Source: Plasmopara viticola | Lineage: Eukaryota > Oomycota > Peronosporomycetes > Peronosporales > Peronosporaceae | Length of the DNA: 39,244 nt | Assembly (NCBI GenBank): GCA_001695595.3 | Contig: MBPM02000275.1 | Coordinates: forward strand, 1 to 39,244 | Direction: 5' to 3' | Shown here: positions 11,039 to 23,754 of the stretch, piece by piece | Numbering within the stretch: position 1 is the first letter of the stretch | How the letters are laid out: every line of letters begins with the position of its first letter | Made by a program: the position numbers and the translations under genes | The notes under the pieces: model-generated | What the model was told of the DNA's origin: nothing | What the model saw: the letters and a program-made list of their open reading frames with translations, nothing else | Databases searched by the model: none

Positions 11039-11186
11039 TTTATTGCATCTGTGCATGTCTAGATTAATAGAAAGGACGTATCTGTGGCCGCACAACGTCT
11101 CAGAATTTCATCAGAATGATTATACACTTCGTTGGGGCTCTATTGCATCTGTGCATGTTTAGAGCGATAGAAAAGACGTATCGTTG

Positions 11187-11438
11187 GCCGCAGAACGTCT
11201 CAGCGCTCCACCAGAATGATTATACACTTCGTTGTGGCTCTATTGCATCTGTGCATGTCTAGAGCGATAGAAAGGACGTACCTTTGGCCGCAGAACGTCT
11301 CAGCGCTCCAACACAATGATTATACACTTCGTTGGGGTATTATTGGATCTGTGCATATCTAGAGCGATAGAAAGTACGTATCTGTGCCCGCACAACGTCT
11401 CCATGCTCCAACACAATGATTATACACTTCGTTGGGGC
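11187..11438. repeat. 4-monomer duplication, copy 2
   Basis: Second copy of 10,787-11,038. It differs mainly at the CAGCGCTCCAACACAATG junction near 11,301 (copy 1 has TTAAAGCTCCAGCAG) and in GGGGTATTATTGG against GGGGTTTTATTGG. After 11,438 the sequence returns to ordinary type A. Confidence 0.85.
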
Positions 11439-12014
11439 TCAATTCCACCTGTGCAATCCTAGAGCGATAAAAAGGACGTATCTTTGGCCGCACAACGTCG
11501 TAGCGCTCCAACAGAATGATTAAACACTTCGTTGGGGCTCTATTGCATCTGTGCATGTCTAGCGCGAAGAAAGGACGTATCTTTGGCCGCACAACGTCTT
11601 AATGCTCCAGCAGAATGATTATACACTTTGTTCAGGCTGGATTGCATGTATGCATTTCTAGCGCGACAGAAAGAACGTATCTGTGGCCGCACAACGTCTC
11701 AGCGCTCCAACAGAATGATTATACACTTCGTTGGGGCTCAATTCCATCTGTGCATGTCTAGAGCGATAAAAAGGACGTATCTTTGGCCGCACAACGTCTT
11801 AATGCTCCAGTAGAATGATTATACACTTTGTTCAGGCTGGATTACATGTATGCATGTCTAGCGCGATAGAAAGGACGTATCTGTGGCCGCACAACGTCTG
11901 AGCGCTCCAACAGAATGATTAAACACTTCGTTGGGGCTCCATTGCATCTGTGCATGCCTAGAGCGATAGAAAGGACGTATCTGTGGCCGTACAACGTCTT
12001 AATGCTCCAACAGA

Positions 12015-12160
12015 ATGAATATACACTTTGTTCTGTCTCTATTGCATGTATGCATGTCTAGGGCGATAGAAAGGGCGTATCTTTGGCCGCACAACGTCTC
12101 AGCGCTCCAACAGAATGATTATACACTTTGTTCTGTCTCTATTGCATGTATGCATGTCTA
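12015..12160. repeat. Type C monomers (TTCTGTCTCTATTG variant)
   Basis: Two adjacent monomers carry TTTGTTCTGTCTCTATTG followed by the type B GCATGTATGCATG and an A-like CTAGGGCG or CTATAGCG. I see this variant only here and in the duplicate at about 16,705-16,850, four monomers in all. It looks like a B monomer whose AGGCTGG segment was replaced or mutated, then doubled. The GAAAGGGCG variant accompanies the first of the pair in both places. Confidence 0.8.
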
Positions 12161-12420
12161 TAGCGATGGAAAGGACGTATCTGTGGCCGCACAACGTCTC
12201 AGCGCTCCAACAGAATGATTATACACTTCGTTGGGGCTCCATTGCATCTGTGCATGTCTATAGCGATAAAAAGGACGTATCTGTGGCCGCACAACGTCTC
12301 AGCGCTCCAACAGAAAGATAATACACTTCGTTGGGGCTCAATTCCATCTGTGCATGTCTAGAGCGATAGAAAGGACGTATCTGTGGCCGTACAACGTCTT
12401 AATGCTCCAGCAGAATGATT

Positions 12421-12470
12421 ATACACTTTGTTGGGGCTCTTTTGCATGTATGCATGTCTAGAGCGATAGA
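12421..12470. repeat. A/B hybrid monomer
   Basis: ATACACTTTGTTGGGGCTC is type A apart from TTTG, and the following TTTTGCATGTATGCATG is type B. The crossover lies within about 15 bp. The same hybrid is at about 17,110-17,160 in the second copy of the 4.69-kb unit, so it predates that duplication. Confidence 0.75.
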
Positions 12471-13164
12471 AAGGACGTATCTGTGGCCGCACAACGTCTC
12501 AGCGATCCAACAGAACGATTATACACCTCGTTGGGGCTCAATTCCATCTGTGCATGCCTAGAGCGATAAAAAGGACGTATCTGTGGCCGCACAACGTTTC
12601 AGCGATCCAACAGAATGATTAAACACTTCGTTGGGGCTCTATGCATCTGTGCATGTCTAGAGCGATAGAAAGGACGTATCTGTGGCCGCACAACGTCTTA
12701 ATGCTCCAGCAGAATGATTATACACTTTGTTCAGGCTGGATTGCATGTATGCATGTCTATAGCGATAGAAAGGACGTATCTGTGGCTGCACAACGTCTCA
12801 GTGCTCCAACAGAATGAATATACACCTCGTTGGGGCTCCATTGCATCTGTGCATGCCTAGAGGAATAGAAAAGACGTTTCTGTGGCCGCACAACGTCTCA
12901 GCGATCCAACAGAATGATTATACACTTCGTTGGGGCTCAATTCCATCTGTGCATGCCTAGAGCGATAGAAAGGACGTATCTTTGGCCGCACAACGTCTTA
13001 GCGCTCCAACAGAATGATTAAACACTTCGTTGGGGCGCTATTTCATCTGTGCATGTCTAGAGCGATAAATAGGACGTATCTTAGGCCACACAACGTCTTA
13101 ATGCTCCAGCAGAATGATTATACACTTTGTTCAGGCTGGATTGCATGTATGCATTTCTAGCGCG

Positions 13165-14430
13165 ATAGAAAGGACGTATCTGTGGCCGCACAACGTCTCA
13201 GCGCTCCAACAGAATGATTAAACACTTCGTTGGGGCTCTATTGCATCTGTGCATGTCTAGAGCGATAGAAAAGACGTATCTGTGGCTGCACAACGTCTTA
13301 ATGCTCCAGCAGAATGATTATACACTTTGTTCAGGCTGGATTGCATGTATGCATGTCTATAGCTATAGAAAGGACGTATCTGTGGCTGCACAACGTCTCA
13401 GCGCTCCAACAGAATGATTATACACCTCGTTGGGGCTCCATTGCATCTGTGCATGCCTAGAGGAATAGAAAAGACGTATCTTTGGCAGCACAACGTCTTA
13501 ATGCTTCAGCAGAATTATTATACACTTTGTTCAGGCTAGATTGCATGTATGCATGTCTATAGCGATAGAAAGGACGTATCTGTGGCTGCACAACGTCTCA
13601 GCGCTCCAACAGAATGATTATACACCTTGTTGGGGCTCCATTGCATCTGTGCATGCCTAGAGGAATAGAAAAGACGTATCTGTGGCCACACAACGTCTCC
13701 GCGATCCAACAGAATGATTATACACTTCGTTGGGGCTCAATTCCATCTGTGCATGCCTAGAGCGATAAAAAGGACGTATCTTTGGCCGCACAACGTCGTA
13801 GCGCTCCAACAGAATGATTAAACACTTCGTTGGGGCTCTATTGCATCTGTGCATGTCTAGAGCGATAGAAAGGACGTATCTTTGGCCGCACAACGTCTTA
13901 ATGCTCCAGCAGAATGATTATACACTTTGTTCAGGCTGGATTGCATGTATGCATTTCTAGCGCGATAGAAAGGACGTATCTGTGGCCGCACAACGTCTCA
14001 GCGCTCCAACACAATGATTATACACTTCGTTGGGGCTCTATTGCACCTGTGCATGCCTAGAGGAATAGAAAAGACGTATCTGTGGCCGCACAACGTCTCA
14101 GCGATCCAACAGAATGATTATACACTTCGTTGGGGCTCTATTGCACCTGTGCATGCCTAGAGCGATAAAAAGGACGTTTTTTGCCGCACAACGTCTTAGC
14201 GCTCCAACAGAATGATTATACACTTCGTTGGGGCTCTATTTCATCTGTGCATGTCTAGAGCGATAGAAAGGACGTATCTGTGGCCGCACAACGTCTTAAT
14301 GCTCATGCAGAATGATTATACACTTTGTTCAGGCTGGATTGCATGTATGCATTTCTAGCGCGATAGAAAGGGCGTATCTGTGGCCGCACAACGTCTCAGC
14401 GCTCCAACAGAATGATTAAACACTTCGTTG
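13165..14430. repeat. 12-13 monomer block present three times, copy 1
   Basis: This block recurs at 17,857-19,123 (as part of the 4.69-kb duplication) and again at 19,953-21,219. Markers include ATAGAAAAGACG with GGCTGCAC or GGCTGTAC, TTCAGCAGAATTATTATAC, CAGGCTAGATTGC, ACACCTTGTTGGGG, the CTATTGCACCTGTGC pair and GGACGTTTTTTGCC. Confidence 0.85.
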
Positions 14431-14880
14431 GGGCTCCATTGCATCCGTGCATGTCTATAGCGATAGAAAGGACGTATCTGTGGCTGCACAACGTCTCAGT
14501 TCTCCAACAGAATGAATATACACCTCGTTGGGGCTCCATTGCATCTGAGCATGCCTAGAGGAATAGAACAGACGTATCTGTGGCCGCACAACGTCTCAGC
14601 GATCCAACAGAATGATTATACACTTCGTTGGGGCTCAATTCCATCTGTGCATGCCTAGAGCAATAAAAAGGACGTATCTTTGGCCGCACAACGTCGTAGC
14701 GCTCCAACAGAATGATTAAACACTTCGTTGGGGCGCTATTGCATCTGTGCATGTCTAGAGCGATAGAAAGGACGTATCTTTGGCCGCACAACGTCTTAAA
14801 GCTCCAGCAGAATGATTATAACTTTGTTCAGGCTGGATTGCATGTTTGCATTTCTAGCGCGATAGAAAGGACGTATCTAT

Positions 14881-15714
14881 GGCCGCACAACGTCTCAGCG
14901 CTCCAACAGAATGATTAAACACTTCGTTGGGGCTCTATGCATCTGTGCATGTCTAGAGCGATAGAAAGGACGTATCTGTGGCTGCACAACGTCTTAATGC
15001 TCCAGCAGAATGATTATACACTTTGTTCAAGCTGGATTGCATGTATGCATTTCTATAGCGATAGAAAGGACGTATCTGTGGCTGCACAACGTCTCAGCGC
15101 TCCAACAGAATGATTATACACCTCGTTGGGGCTCCATTGAATCTGTGCATGCCTAGAGGAATAGAAAAGACGTATCTTTGGCAGCACAACGTCTTAATGC
15201 TTCAGCAGAATTATTATACACTTTGTTCAGGCTGGATTGCATGTATGCATGTCTATAGCGATAGAAAGGACGTATCTGTGGCTGCACAACGTCTCAGTGC
15301 TCCAACAGAATGAATATACACCTCGTTGGGGCTCCATTGCATCTGTGCATGCCTAGAGGAATAGAAAAGACGTTTCTGTGGCCGCACAACGTCTCAGCGA
15401 TCCAACAGAATGATTATACACTTCGTTGGGGCTCAATTCCATCTGTGCATGCCTAGAGCGATAAAAAGGACGTATCTTTGGCCGCACAACGTCGTAGCGC
15501 TCCAACAGAATGATTAAACATTTCGTTGGGGCGCTATTGCATCTGTGCATGTCTAGAGCGATAGAAAGGACGTATCTTAGGCCACACAACGTCTTAAAGC
15601 TCCAGCAGAATGATTATACACTTTGTTCAGGCTGGATTGCATGTATGCATTTCTAGCGCGATAGAAAGGACGTATCTGTGGCCGCACAACGTCTCAGCGC
15701 TCCAACAGAATGAT
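14881..15714. repeat. 8-monomer block shared with 21.8-22.6 kb, copy 1
   Basis: Matches 21,767-22,600 at an offset of 6,886 bp. Shared markers are CTTTGTTCAAGCTGG, CATTTCTATAGCG, CTCCATTGAATCTG and CTTAGGCCACACAACG. The match ends where this copy has the GATTAACAC deletion. Confidence 0.85.
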
Positions 15715-16380
15715 TAACACTTCGTTGGGGCTCTATTGCATCTGTGCATGTCTAGAGCGATAGAAAAGACGTATCTGTGGCTGTACAACGTCTTAATGCT
15801 CCAGCAGAATGATTATACACTTTGTTCAGGCTGGATTGCATGTATGCATGTCTATAGCGATAGAAAGGACGTATCTGTGGCTGCACAACGTCTCAGCGCT
15901 CCAACAGAATAATTATACACCTCGTTGGGGCTCCATTGCATCTGTGCATGCCTAGAGCGATAGAAAAGACGTATCTTTGGCAGCACAACGTCTTAATGCT
16001 TCAGCAGAATATTATACACTTTGTTCAGGCTAGATTGCATGTATGCATGTCTATAGCGATAGAAAGGACGTATCTGTGGCTGCACAACGTCTCAGTGCTC
16101 CAACAGAATGATTTAACACTTTGTTCAGGCTGGATTGCATGTATGCATGTCTATGCGATAGAAAGGACGTATCTGTGGCTGCACAACGTCTCAGCGCTCC
16201 AACAGAATGATTATACACCTCGTTGGGGCTCCATTGCATCTGTGCATGTCTATAGCGATAGAAAGGACGTATCTGTGGCTGCACAACGTCTCAGCGCTCC
16301 AACAGAATGATTATACACTTCGTTGGGGCTCAATTTCATCTGTGCATGCCTAGAGCGATAAAAAGGACGTATCTTTGGCT
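15282..16380. repeat. Unmatched remainder of the 4.69-kb unit
   Basis: Ordinary satellite monomers with several one-off shortenings: GATTAACAC (near 15,713), CAGAATATTATAC (near 16,006) and GTCTATGCGATAG (near 16,150). Two B-like monomers are adjacent (TTTGTTCAG at 16,020 and 16,120). The first part, to about 15,714, matches 22,168-22,600, and the end matches 9296-9620. No gene or unique DNA is visible. Confidence 0.82.
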
Positions 16381-19300
16381 GCACAACGTCTCAGCGCTCC
16401 AACAGAATGATTATACACTTCGTTGGGGCTCAATTCCATCTGTGCATGTCTAGAGCGATAAAAAGGACGTATCTTTGGCCGCACAACGTCTTAATGCTCC
16501 AGTAGAATGATTATACACTTTGTTCAGGCTGGATTACATGTATGCATGTCTAGCGCGATAGAAAGGACGTATCTGTGGCCGCACAACGTCTGAGCGCTCC
16601 AACAGAATGATTATACACTTCGTTGGGGCTCCATTGCATCTGTGCATGCCTAGAGCGATAGAAAGGACGTATCTGTGGCCGTACAACGTCTTAATGCTCC
16701 AGCAGAATGATTATACACTTTGTTCTGTCTCTATTGCATGTATGCATGTCTAGGGCGATAGAAAGGGCGTATCTTTGGCCGCACAACGTCTCAGCGCTCC
16801 AACAGAATGATTATACACTTGTTCTGTCTCTATTGCATGTATGCATGTCTAGAGCGATAGAAAGGACGTATCTGTGGCCGCACAACGTCTCAGCGCTCCA
16901 ACAGAATGATTATACACTTCGTTGGGGCTCCATTGCATCTGTGCATGTCTATAGCGATAAAAAGGACGTATCTGTGGCCGCACAACGTCTAAGCGCTCCA
17001 ACAGAAAGATAATACACTTCGTTGGGGCTCAATTCCATCTGTGCATGTCTAGAGCGATAGAAAGGACGTATCTGTGGCCGTACAACGTCTTAATGCTCCA
17101 GCAGAATGATTATACACTTTGTTGGGGCTCTTTTGCATGTATGCATGTCTAGAGCGATAGAAAGGACGTATCTGTGGCCGCACAACGTCTCAGCGATCCA
17201 ACAGAACGATTATACACCTCGTCGGGGCTCAATTCCATCTGTGCATGCCTAGAGCGATAAAAAGGACGTATCTGTGGCCGCACAACGTTTCAGCGATCCA
17301 ACAGAATGATTAAACACTTCGTTGGGCTCTATGCATCTGTGCATGTCTAGAGCGATAGAAAGGACGTATCTGTGGCTGCACAACGTCTTAATGCTCCAGC
17401 AGAATGATTATACACTTTGTTCAGGCTGGATTGCATGTATGCATGTCTATAGCGATAGAAAGGACGTATCTGTGGCTGCACAACGTCTCAGTGCTCCAAC
17501 AGAATGAATATACACCTCGTTGGGCTCCATTGCATCTGTGCATGCCTAGAGGAATAGAAAAGACGTTTCTGTGGCCGCACAACGTCTCAGCGATCCAACA
17601 GAATGATTATACACTTCGTTGGGGCTCAATTCCATCTGTGCATGCCTAGAGCGATAGAAAGGACGTATCTTTGGCCGCACAACGTCGTAGCGCTCCAACA
17701 GAATGATTAAACACTTCGTTGGGCGCTATTTCATCTGTGCATGTTTAGAGCGATAAATAGGACGTATCTTAGGCCACACAACGTCTTAATGCTCCAGCAG
17801 AATGATTATACACTTTGTTCAGGCTGGATTGCATGTATGCATTTCTAGCGCGATAGAAAGGACGTATCTGTGGCCGCACAACGTCTCAGCGCTCCAACAG
17901 AATGATTAAACACTTCGTTGGGGCTCTATTGCATCTGTGCATGTCTAGAGCGATAGAAAAGACGTATCTGTGGCTGCACAACGTCTTAATGCTCCAGCAG
18001 AATGATTATACACTTTGTTCAGGCTGGATTGCATGTATGCATGTCTATAGCGATAGAAAGGACGTATCTGTGGCTGCCACAACGTCTCAGCGCTCCAATA
18101 GAATAATTATACACCTCGTTGGGGCTCCATTGCATCTGTGCATGCCTAGAGGAATAGAAAAGACGTATCTTTGGCAGCACAACGTCTTAATGCTTCAGCA
18201 GAATTATTATACACTTTGTTCAGGCTAGATTGCATGTATGCATGTCTATAGCGATAGAAAGGACGTATCTGTGGCTGCACAACGTCTCAGCGCTCCAACA
18301 GAATGATTATACACCTTGTTGGGGCTCCATTGCATCTGTGCATGCCTAGAGGAATAGAAAAGACGTATCTGTGGCCACACAACGTCTCCGCGATCCAACA
18401 GAATGATTATACACTTCGTTGGGGCTCAATTCCATCTGTGCATGCCTAGAGCGATAAAAAGGACGTATCTTTGGCCGCACAACGTCGTAGCGCTCCAACA
18501 GAATGATTAAACACTTCGTTGGGGCTCTATTGCATCTGTGCATGTCTAGAGCGATAGAAAGGACGTATCTTTGGCCGGCACAACGTCTTAATGCTCCAGC
18601 AGAATGATTATACACTTTGTTCAGGCTGGATTGCATGTATGCATTTCTAGCGCGATAGAAAGGACGTATCTGTGGCCGCACAACGTCTCAGCGCTCCAAC
18701 ACAATGATTATACACTTCGTTGGGGCTCTATTGCACCTGTGCATGCCTAGAGGAATAGAAAAGACGTATCTGTGGCCGCACAACGTCTCAGCGATCCAAC
18801 AGAATGATTATACACTTCGTTGGGGCTCTATTGCACCTGTGCATGCCTAGAGCGATAAAAAGGACGTTTTTTGCCGCACAACGTCTTAGCGCTCCAACAG
18901 AATGATTATACACTTCGTTGGGGCTCTATTTCATCTGTGCATGTATAGAGCGATAGAAAGGACGTATCTGTGGCCGCACAACGTCTTAATGCTCATGCAG
19001 AATGATTATACACTTTGTTCAGGCTGGATTGCATGTATGCATTTCTAGCGCGATAGAAAGGGCGTATCTGTGGCCGCACAACGTCTCAGCGCTCCAACAG
19101 AATGATTAAACACTTCGTTGGGGCTCCATTGCATCCGTGCATGTCTATAGCGATAGAAAGGACGTATCTGTGGCTGCACAACGTCTCAGTTCTCCAACAG
19201 AATGAATATACACCTCGTTGGGGCTCCATTGCATCTGAGCATGCCTAGAGGAATAGAACAGACGTATCTGTGGCCGCACAACGTCTCAGCGATCCAACAG

Positions 19301-19969
19301 AATGATTATACACTTCGTTGGGCTCAATTCCATCTGTGCATGCCTAGAGCAATAAAAAGGACGTATCTTTGGCCGCACAACGTCGTAGCGCTCCAACAGA
19401 ATGATTAAACACTTCGTTGGGGCGCTATTGCATCTGTGCATGTCTAGAGCGATAGAAAGGACGTATCTTGGCCGCACAACGTCTTAAAGCTATAGCAGAA
19501 TGATTATAACTTTGTTCAGGCTGGATTGCATGTTTGCATTTCTAGCGCGATAGAAAGGACGTATCTATGGCCGCACAACGTCTCAGCGCTCCAACAGAAT
19601 GATTAAACACTTCGTTGGGGCTCTATGCATCTGTCCATGTCTAGAGCGATAGAAAGGACGTATCTGTGGCTGCACAACGTCTTAATGCTCCAGCAGAATG
19701 ATTATACACTTTGTTCAAGCTGGATTGCATGTATGCATTTCTATAGCGATAGAAAGGACGTATCTGTGGCTGCACAACGTCTCAGCGCTCCAACAGAATG
19801 ATTATACACCTCGTTGGGGCTCCATTGAATCTGTGCATGCCTAGAGGAATGGAAAAGACGTATCTTTGGCAGCACAACGTCTTAATGCTTCAGCAGAATT
19901 ATTATACACTTTGTTCAGGCTGGATTGCATGTATGCATGTCTATAGCGATAGAAAGGACGTATCTGTGG
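16381..19969. repeat. 4,692-bp higher-order unit, copy 2 (3'-incomplete)
   Basis: Direct copy of 11,689-15,281. Differences are few and mostly single bases or short deletions: ACTTGTTCTG for ACTTTGTTCTG (16,818), CGTCGGGGC (near 17,220), GGGCTCTATGC (near 17,325), GGCTGCCACAACG (near 18,074) and GGCCGGCACAACG (near 18,575). It ends near 19,969, where a copy of the 13.2-14.4 kb and 17.9-19.1 kb block takes over. Confidence 0.9.
17857..19123. repeat. 21-monomer offset pair, copy 1
   Basis: Matches 19,953-21,219 at an offset of 2,096 bp. Both copies share the GGCCGGCACAACG insertion (near 18,575 and 20,670), which the older copy near 13,880 lacks. The second pair therefore derives from this copy and not from 13.2-14.4 kb. 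Confidence 0.87.
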
Positions 19970-21219
19970 CCGCACAACGTCTCAGCGCTCCAACAGAATG
20001 ATTAAACACTTCGTTGGGGCTCTATTGCATCTGTGCATGTCTAGAGCGATAGAAAAGACGTATCTGTGGCTGTACAACGTCTTAATGCTCCAGCAGAATG
20101 ATTATACACTTTGTTCAGGCTGGATTGCATGTATGCATGTCTATAGCGATAGAAAGGACGTATCTGTGGCTGCACAACGTCTCAGCGCTCCAACAGAATA
20201 ATTATACACCTCGTTGGGGCTCCATTGCATCTGTGCATGCCTAGAGGAATAGAAAAGACGTATCTTTGGCAGCACAACGTCTTAATGCTTCAGCAGAATT
20301 ATTATACACTTTGTTCAGGCTAGATTGCATGTATGCATGTCTATAGCGATAGAAAGGACGTATCTGTGGCTGCACAACGTCTCAGCGCTCCAACAGAATG
20401 ATTATACACCTTGTTGGGGCTCCATTGCATCTGTGCATGCCTAGAGGAATAGAAAAGACGTATCTGTGGCCACACAACGTCTCAGCGATCCAACAGAATG
20501 ATTATACACTTCGTTGAGGCTCAATTCCATCTGTGCATGCCTAGAGCGATAAAAAGGACGTATCTTTGGCCGCACAACGTCGTAGCGCTCCAACAGAATG
20601 ATTAAACACTTCGTTGGGGCTCTATTGCATCTGTGCATGTCTAGAGCGATAGAAAGGACGTATCTTTGGCCGGCACAACGTCTTAATGCTCCAGCAGAAT
20701 GATTATACACTTTGTTCAGGCTGGATGGCATGTATGCATTTCTAGCGCGATAGAAAGGACGTATCTGTGGCCGCACAACGTCTCAGCGCTCCAACAGAAT
20801 GATTATACACTTCGTTGGGGCTCTATTGCATCTGTGCATGCCTAGAGGAATAGAAAAGACGTATCTGTGGCCGCACAACGTCTCAGCGATCCAACAGAAT
20901 GATTATACACTTCGTTGGGGCTCTATTGCACCTGTGCATGCCTAGAGCGATAAAAAGGACGTTTTTTTGCCGCACAACGTCTTAGCGCTCCAACAGAATG
21001 ATTATACACTTCGTTGGGGCTCTATTTCATCTGTGCATGTATAGAGCGATAGAAAGGACGTATCTGTGGCCGCACAACGTCTTAAAGCTCATGCAGAATG
21101 ATTATACACTTTGTTCAGGCTGGATTGCATGTATGCATTTCTAGCGCGATAGAAAGGACGTATCTGTGGCCGTACAACGTCTCAGCGCTCCAACAGAATG
21201 ATTAAACACTTCGTTGGGG
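19953..21219. repeat. 21-monomer offset pair, copy 2
   Basis: Copy of 17,857-19,123. Private changes are GGCTGTACAACG near 20,070 (seen also near 15,780), CGTTGAGGCTC near 20,514, GGATGGCATG near 20,724 and CTTAAAGCTCATGCAG near 21,081. The GGCTGTACAACG state suggests local patching from a third template. Confidence 0.86.
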
Positions 21220-21579
21220 CTCTATTGCATCTGTGCATGTCTAGAGCGATAGAAAGGTCGTATCTTTGGCCGCACAACGTCTTAATGCTCCAGTAGAATG
21301 ATTATACACTTTGTTCAGGCTGGATTGCATGTATGCATTTCTAGCGCGATAGAAAGGACGTATCTGTGGCCGCACAACGTCTTACCGCTCCAACAGAATG
21401 ATTATACACTTCGTTGGCGCTTTATTTCATCTGTGCATGCCTAGAGCGATAAAAAAGACGTATCTGTGGCCGCACAACGTCTTAGCGATCCAACAGAATG
21501 ATTATACACTTCGTTGGGGCTCTATTGCACCTGTGCATGCCTAGAGCGATAAAAAGGACGTATTTTTGCCGCACAACGT
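21181..21579. repeat. 4-monomer block shared with 33.9-34.3 kb
   Basis: Contains the rare CTTACCGCTCC (21,381) with TTCGTTGGCGCTTTATTTC and GATAAAAAAGACG, and an upstream GGTCGTATC. The same combination is at 33,860-34,259, 12,679 bp away. CTTACCGCTCC also occurs at 35,158, 36,262, 37,855 and 38,362. This is the longest-range sharing I found. The intervening 21,580-21,766 is ordinary satellite. Confidence 0.8.
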
Positions 21580-21766
21580 CTTAGCGCTCCAACAGAATGA
21601 TCTTACACTTCGTTGGGGCTCTATTTCATCTGTGCATGTATAGAGCGATAGAAAGGACGTATCTGTGGCCGCACAACGTCTTAATGCTCCAGCAGAATGA
21701 TTATACACTTTGTTCAGGCTGGATTGCATGTATGCATTTCTAGCGCGATAGAAAGGACGTATCTGT

Positions 21767-22600
21767 GGCCGCACAACGTCTCAGCGCTCCAACAGAATGA
21801 TTAAACACTTCGTTGGGGCTCTATGCATCTGTGCATGTCTAGAGCGATAGAAAGGACGTATCTGTGGCTGCACAACGTCTTAATGCTCCAGCAGAATGAT
21901 TATACACTTTGTTCAAGCTGGATTGCATGTATGCATTTCTATAGCGATAGAAAGGACGTATCTGTGGCTGCACAACGTCTCAGCGCTCCAACAGAATGAT
22001 TATACACCTCGTTGGGCTCCATTGAATCTGTGCATGCCTAGAGGAATAGAAAAGACGTATCTTTGGCAGCACAACGTCTTAATGCTTCAGCAGAATTATT
22101 ATACACTTTGTTCAGGCTGGATTACATGTATGCATGTCTATAGCGATAGAAAGGACGTATCTGTGGCTGCACAACGTCTCAGTGCTCCAACACAATGAAT
22201 ATACACCTCGTTGGGGCTCCATTGCATCTGTGCATGCCTAGAGGAATAGAAAAGACGTTTCTGTGGCCGCACAACGTCTCAGCGCTCCAACAGAATGATT
22301 ATACACTTCGTTGGGCTCAATTCCATCTGTGCATGCCTAGAGCGATAAAAAGGACGTATCTTTGGCCGCACAACGTCGTAGCGCTCCAACAGAATGATTA
22401 AACACTTCGTTGGGGCGCTATTGCATCTGTGCATGTCTAGAGCGATAGAAAGGACGTATCTTAGGCCACACAACGTCTTAAAGCTCCAGCAGAATAATTA
22501 TACACTTTGTTCAGGCTGGATTGCATGTATGCATTTCTAGCGCGATAGAAAGGACGTATCTGTGGCCGCACAACGTCTCAGCGCTCCAACAGAATGATTA
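21767..22600. repeat. 8-monomer block shared with 14.9-15.7 kb, copy 2
   Basis: Second copy. It has two GG-shortened forms, CTCGTTGGGCTCC (near 22,009) and TTCGTTGGGCTC (near 22,310), that are absent from copy 1, and GGATTACATG near 22,119 where copy 1 has GGATTGCATG. Confidence 0.85.
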
Positions 22601-22760
22601 TACACTTCGTTGGGGCTCTATTGCATCTGTGCATGTCTAGAGCGATAGAAAGGACGTATCTGTGGCCGCACAACGTCTTAATGCTCCAGCAGAATGATTA
22701 TACACTTGTTCAGGCTGGATTGCATGTATGCATGTCTAGAGCGATAGAAAGGACGTATCT
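22601..22760. repeat. Linker monomers before the 22.8-27.7 kb repeat domain
   Basis: One A and one B monomer. The B monomer has the shortened ACACTTGTTCAGG form (near 22,702) with a GTCTAGAGCG ending, so it is partly A-like. No other feature is visible. Confidence 0.75.
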
Positions 22761-23754
22761 GTGGCCGCACAACGTCTCAGCGCTCCAACAGAATGATTAT
22801 ACACTTCGTTGGGGCTCTATTGCACCTGTGCATGCCTAGAGGAATAGAAAAGACGTATCTGTGCCGCACAACGTCTCAGCGATCCAACAGAATGATTATA
22901 CACTTCGTTGGGGCTCTATTGCACCTGTGCATGCCTAGAGCGATAAAAGGACGTTTTTTGCCGCACAACGTCTTAGCGCTCCAACAGAATGATTATACAC
23001 TTCGTTGGGGCTCTATTTCATCTGTGCATGTCTAGAGCGATAGAAAGGACGTATCTGTGGCCGCACAACGTCTTAATGCTCCAGTAGAATGATTATACAC
23101 TTTGTTCAGGCTGGACTGCATGTATCCATTTCTAGCGCGATAAAAAGGACGTATCTGTGGCCGCATAACGTCTCAGCGCTTCAACAGAATGATTAAACAC
23201 TTCGTTGGGGCTCCATTGCATCCGTGCATGTCTATAGCGATAGAAAGGACGTATCTTTGGCCACACAACGTCTTAAAGCTCCAGCAAAATGATTATACAC
23301 TTGTTCAGGCTGGATTGCATGTATGCATGTCTAGCGCGATAGAAAGGACGTATCTGTGGCCGCACAACGTCTCAGCGCTCCAACAGAATGATTATACACT
23401 TCGTTGGGGCTCAATACCATCTGTGCATGTCTAGAGCGATAAAAAGGACGTAGTTTAGGCCGCACAACGTCTTAATGCTCCAGTAGAATGATTATACACT
23501 TTGTTCAGGCTGGATTGCATGTATGCATTCTAGCGCGATAGAAAGGATGTATCTGTGGCCGCACAACGTCTCAGCGCTCCAACAGAATGATTAAACACTT
23601 CGTTGGGGCTCCATTGCATCCGTGCATGTCTATAGCGATAAAAAGGACGTATCTGTGGCTGCACAACGACTCAGCGCTCCAACAGAATGGATATACACCT
23701 CGTTGGGGCTCCATTGCATCTGTGCATGCATAGAGGAATAGAAAAGACGTATAT
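22761..23754. repeat. 10-monomer higher-order unit, copy 1
   Basis: About 994 bp that repeats at 23,755-24,751 and 25,852-26,847. Markers are CTATTGCACCTGTGC twice, GGACGTTTTTTGCC, GGACTGCATGTATCCATT, CCGCATAACG, GCTTCAACAG, CTCCAGCAAAATG, CTCAATACCATC, GACGTAGTTTAGGCC, GATGTATCTG, CAACGACTCAGC and AATGGATATACACC. That is ten distinct private variants in fixed order. Confidence 0.9.

Larger units (their letters stand above)
11689..16380. repeat. 4,692-bp (47-monomer) higher-order unit, copy 1
   Basis: Bases 11,689-15,281 match 16,381-19,969 at an offset of 4,692 falling to 4,688 bp. Copy 2 starts exactly where the unit length predicts, so this is a direct tandem duplication with copy 2 incomplete. 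Markers found in both copies are GGATTACATGTATG (11,839 and 16,531), CGTCTGAGCGC, the unusual TTTGTTCTGTCTCTATTG monomers, CAGAAAGATAATACAC, the A/B hybrid TTTGTTGGGGCTCTTTTGC and GAATAGAACAGACG. The last 1.1 kb (15,282-16,380) has no counterpart at the end of copy 2. Confidence 0.9.

Noticed and set aside
15936..16310. 124-codon plus-strand frame and the many similar frames of 60-111 codons
   Set aside because: All are built from the same translated satellite segments. This one stays open because of the one- and two-base losses near 16,006 and 16,154. No family resemblance or coding bias is visible.
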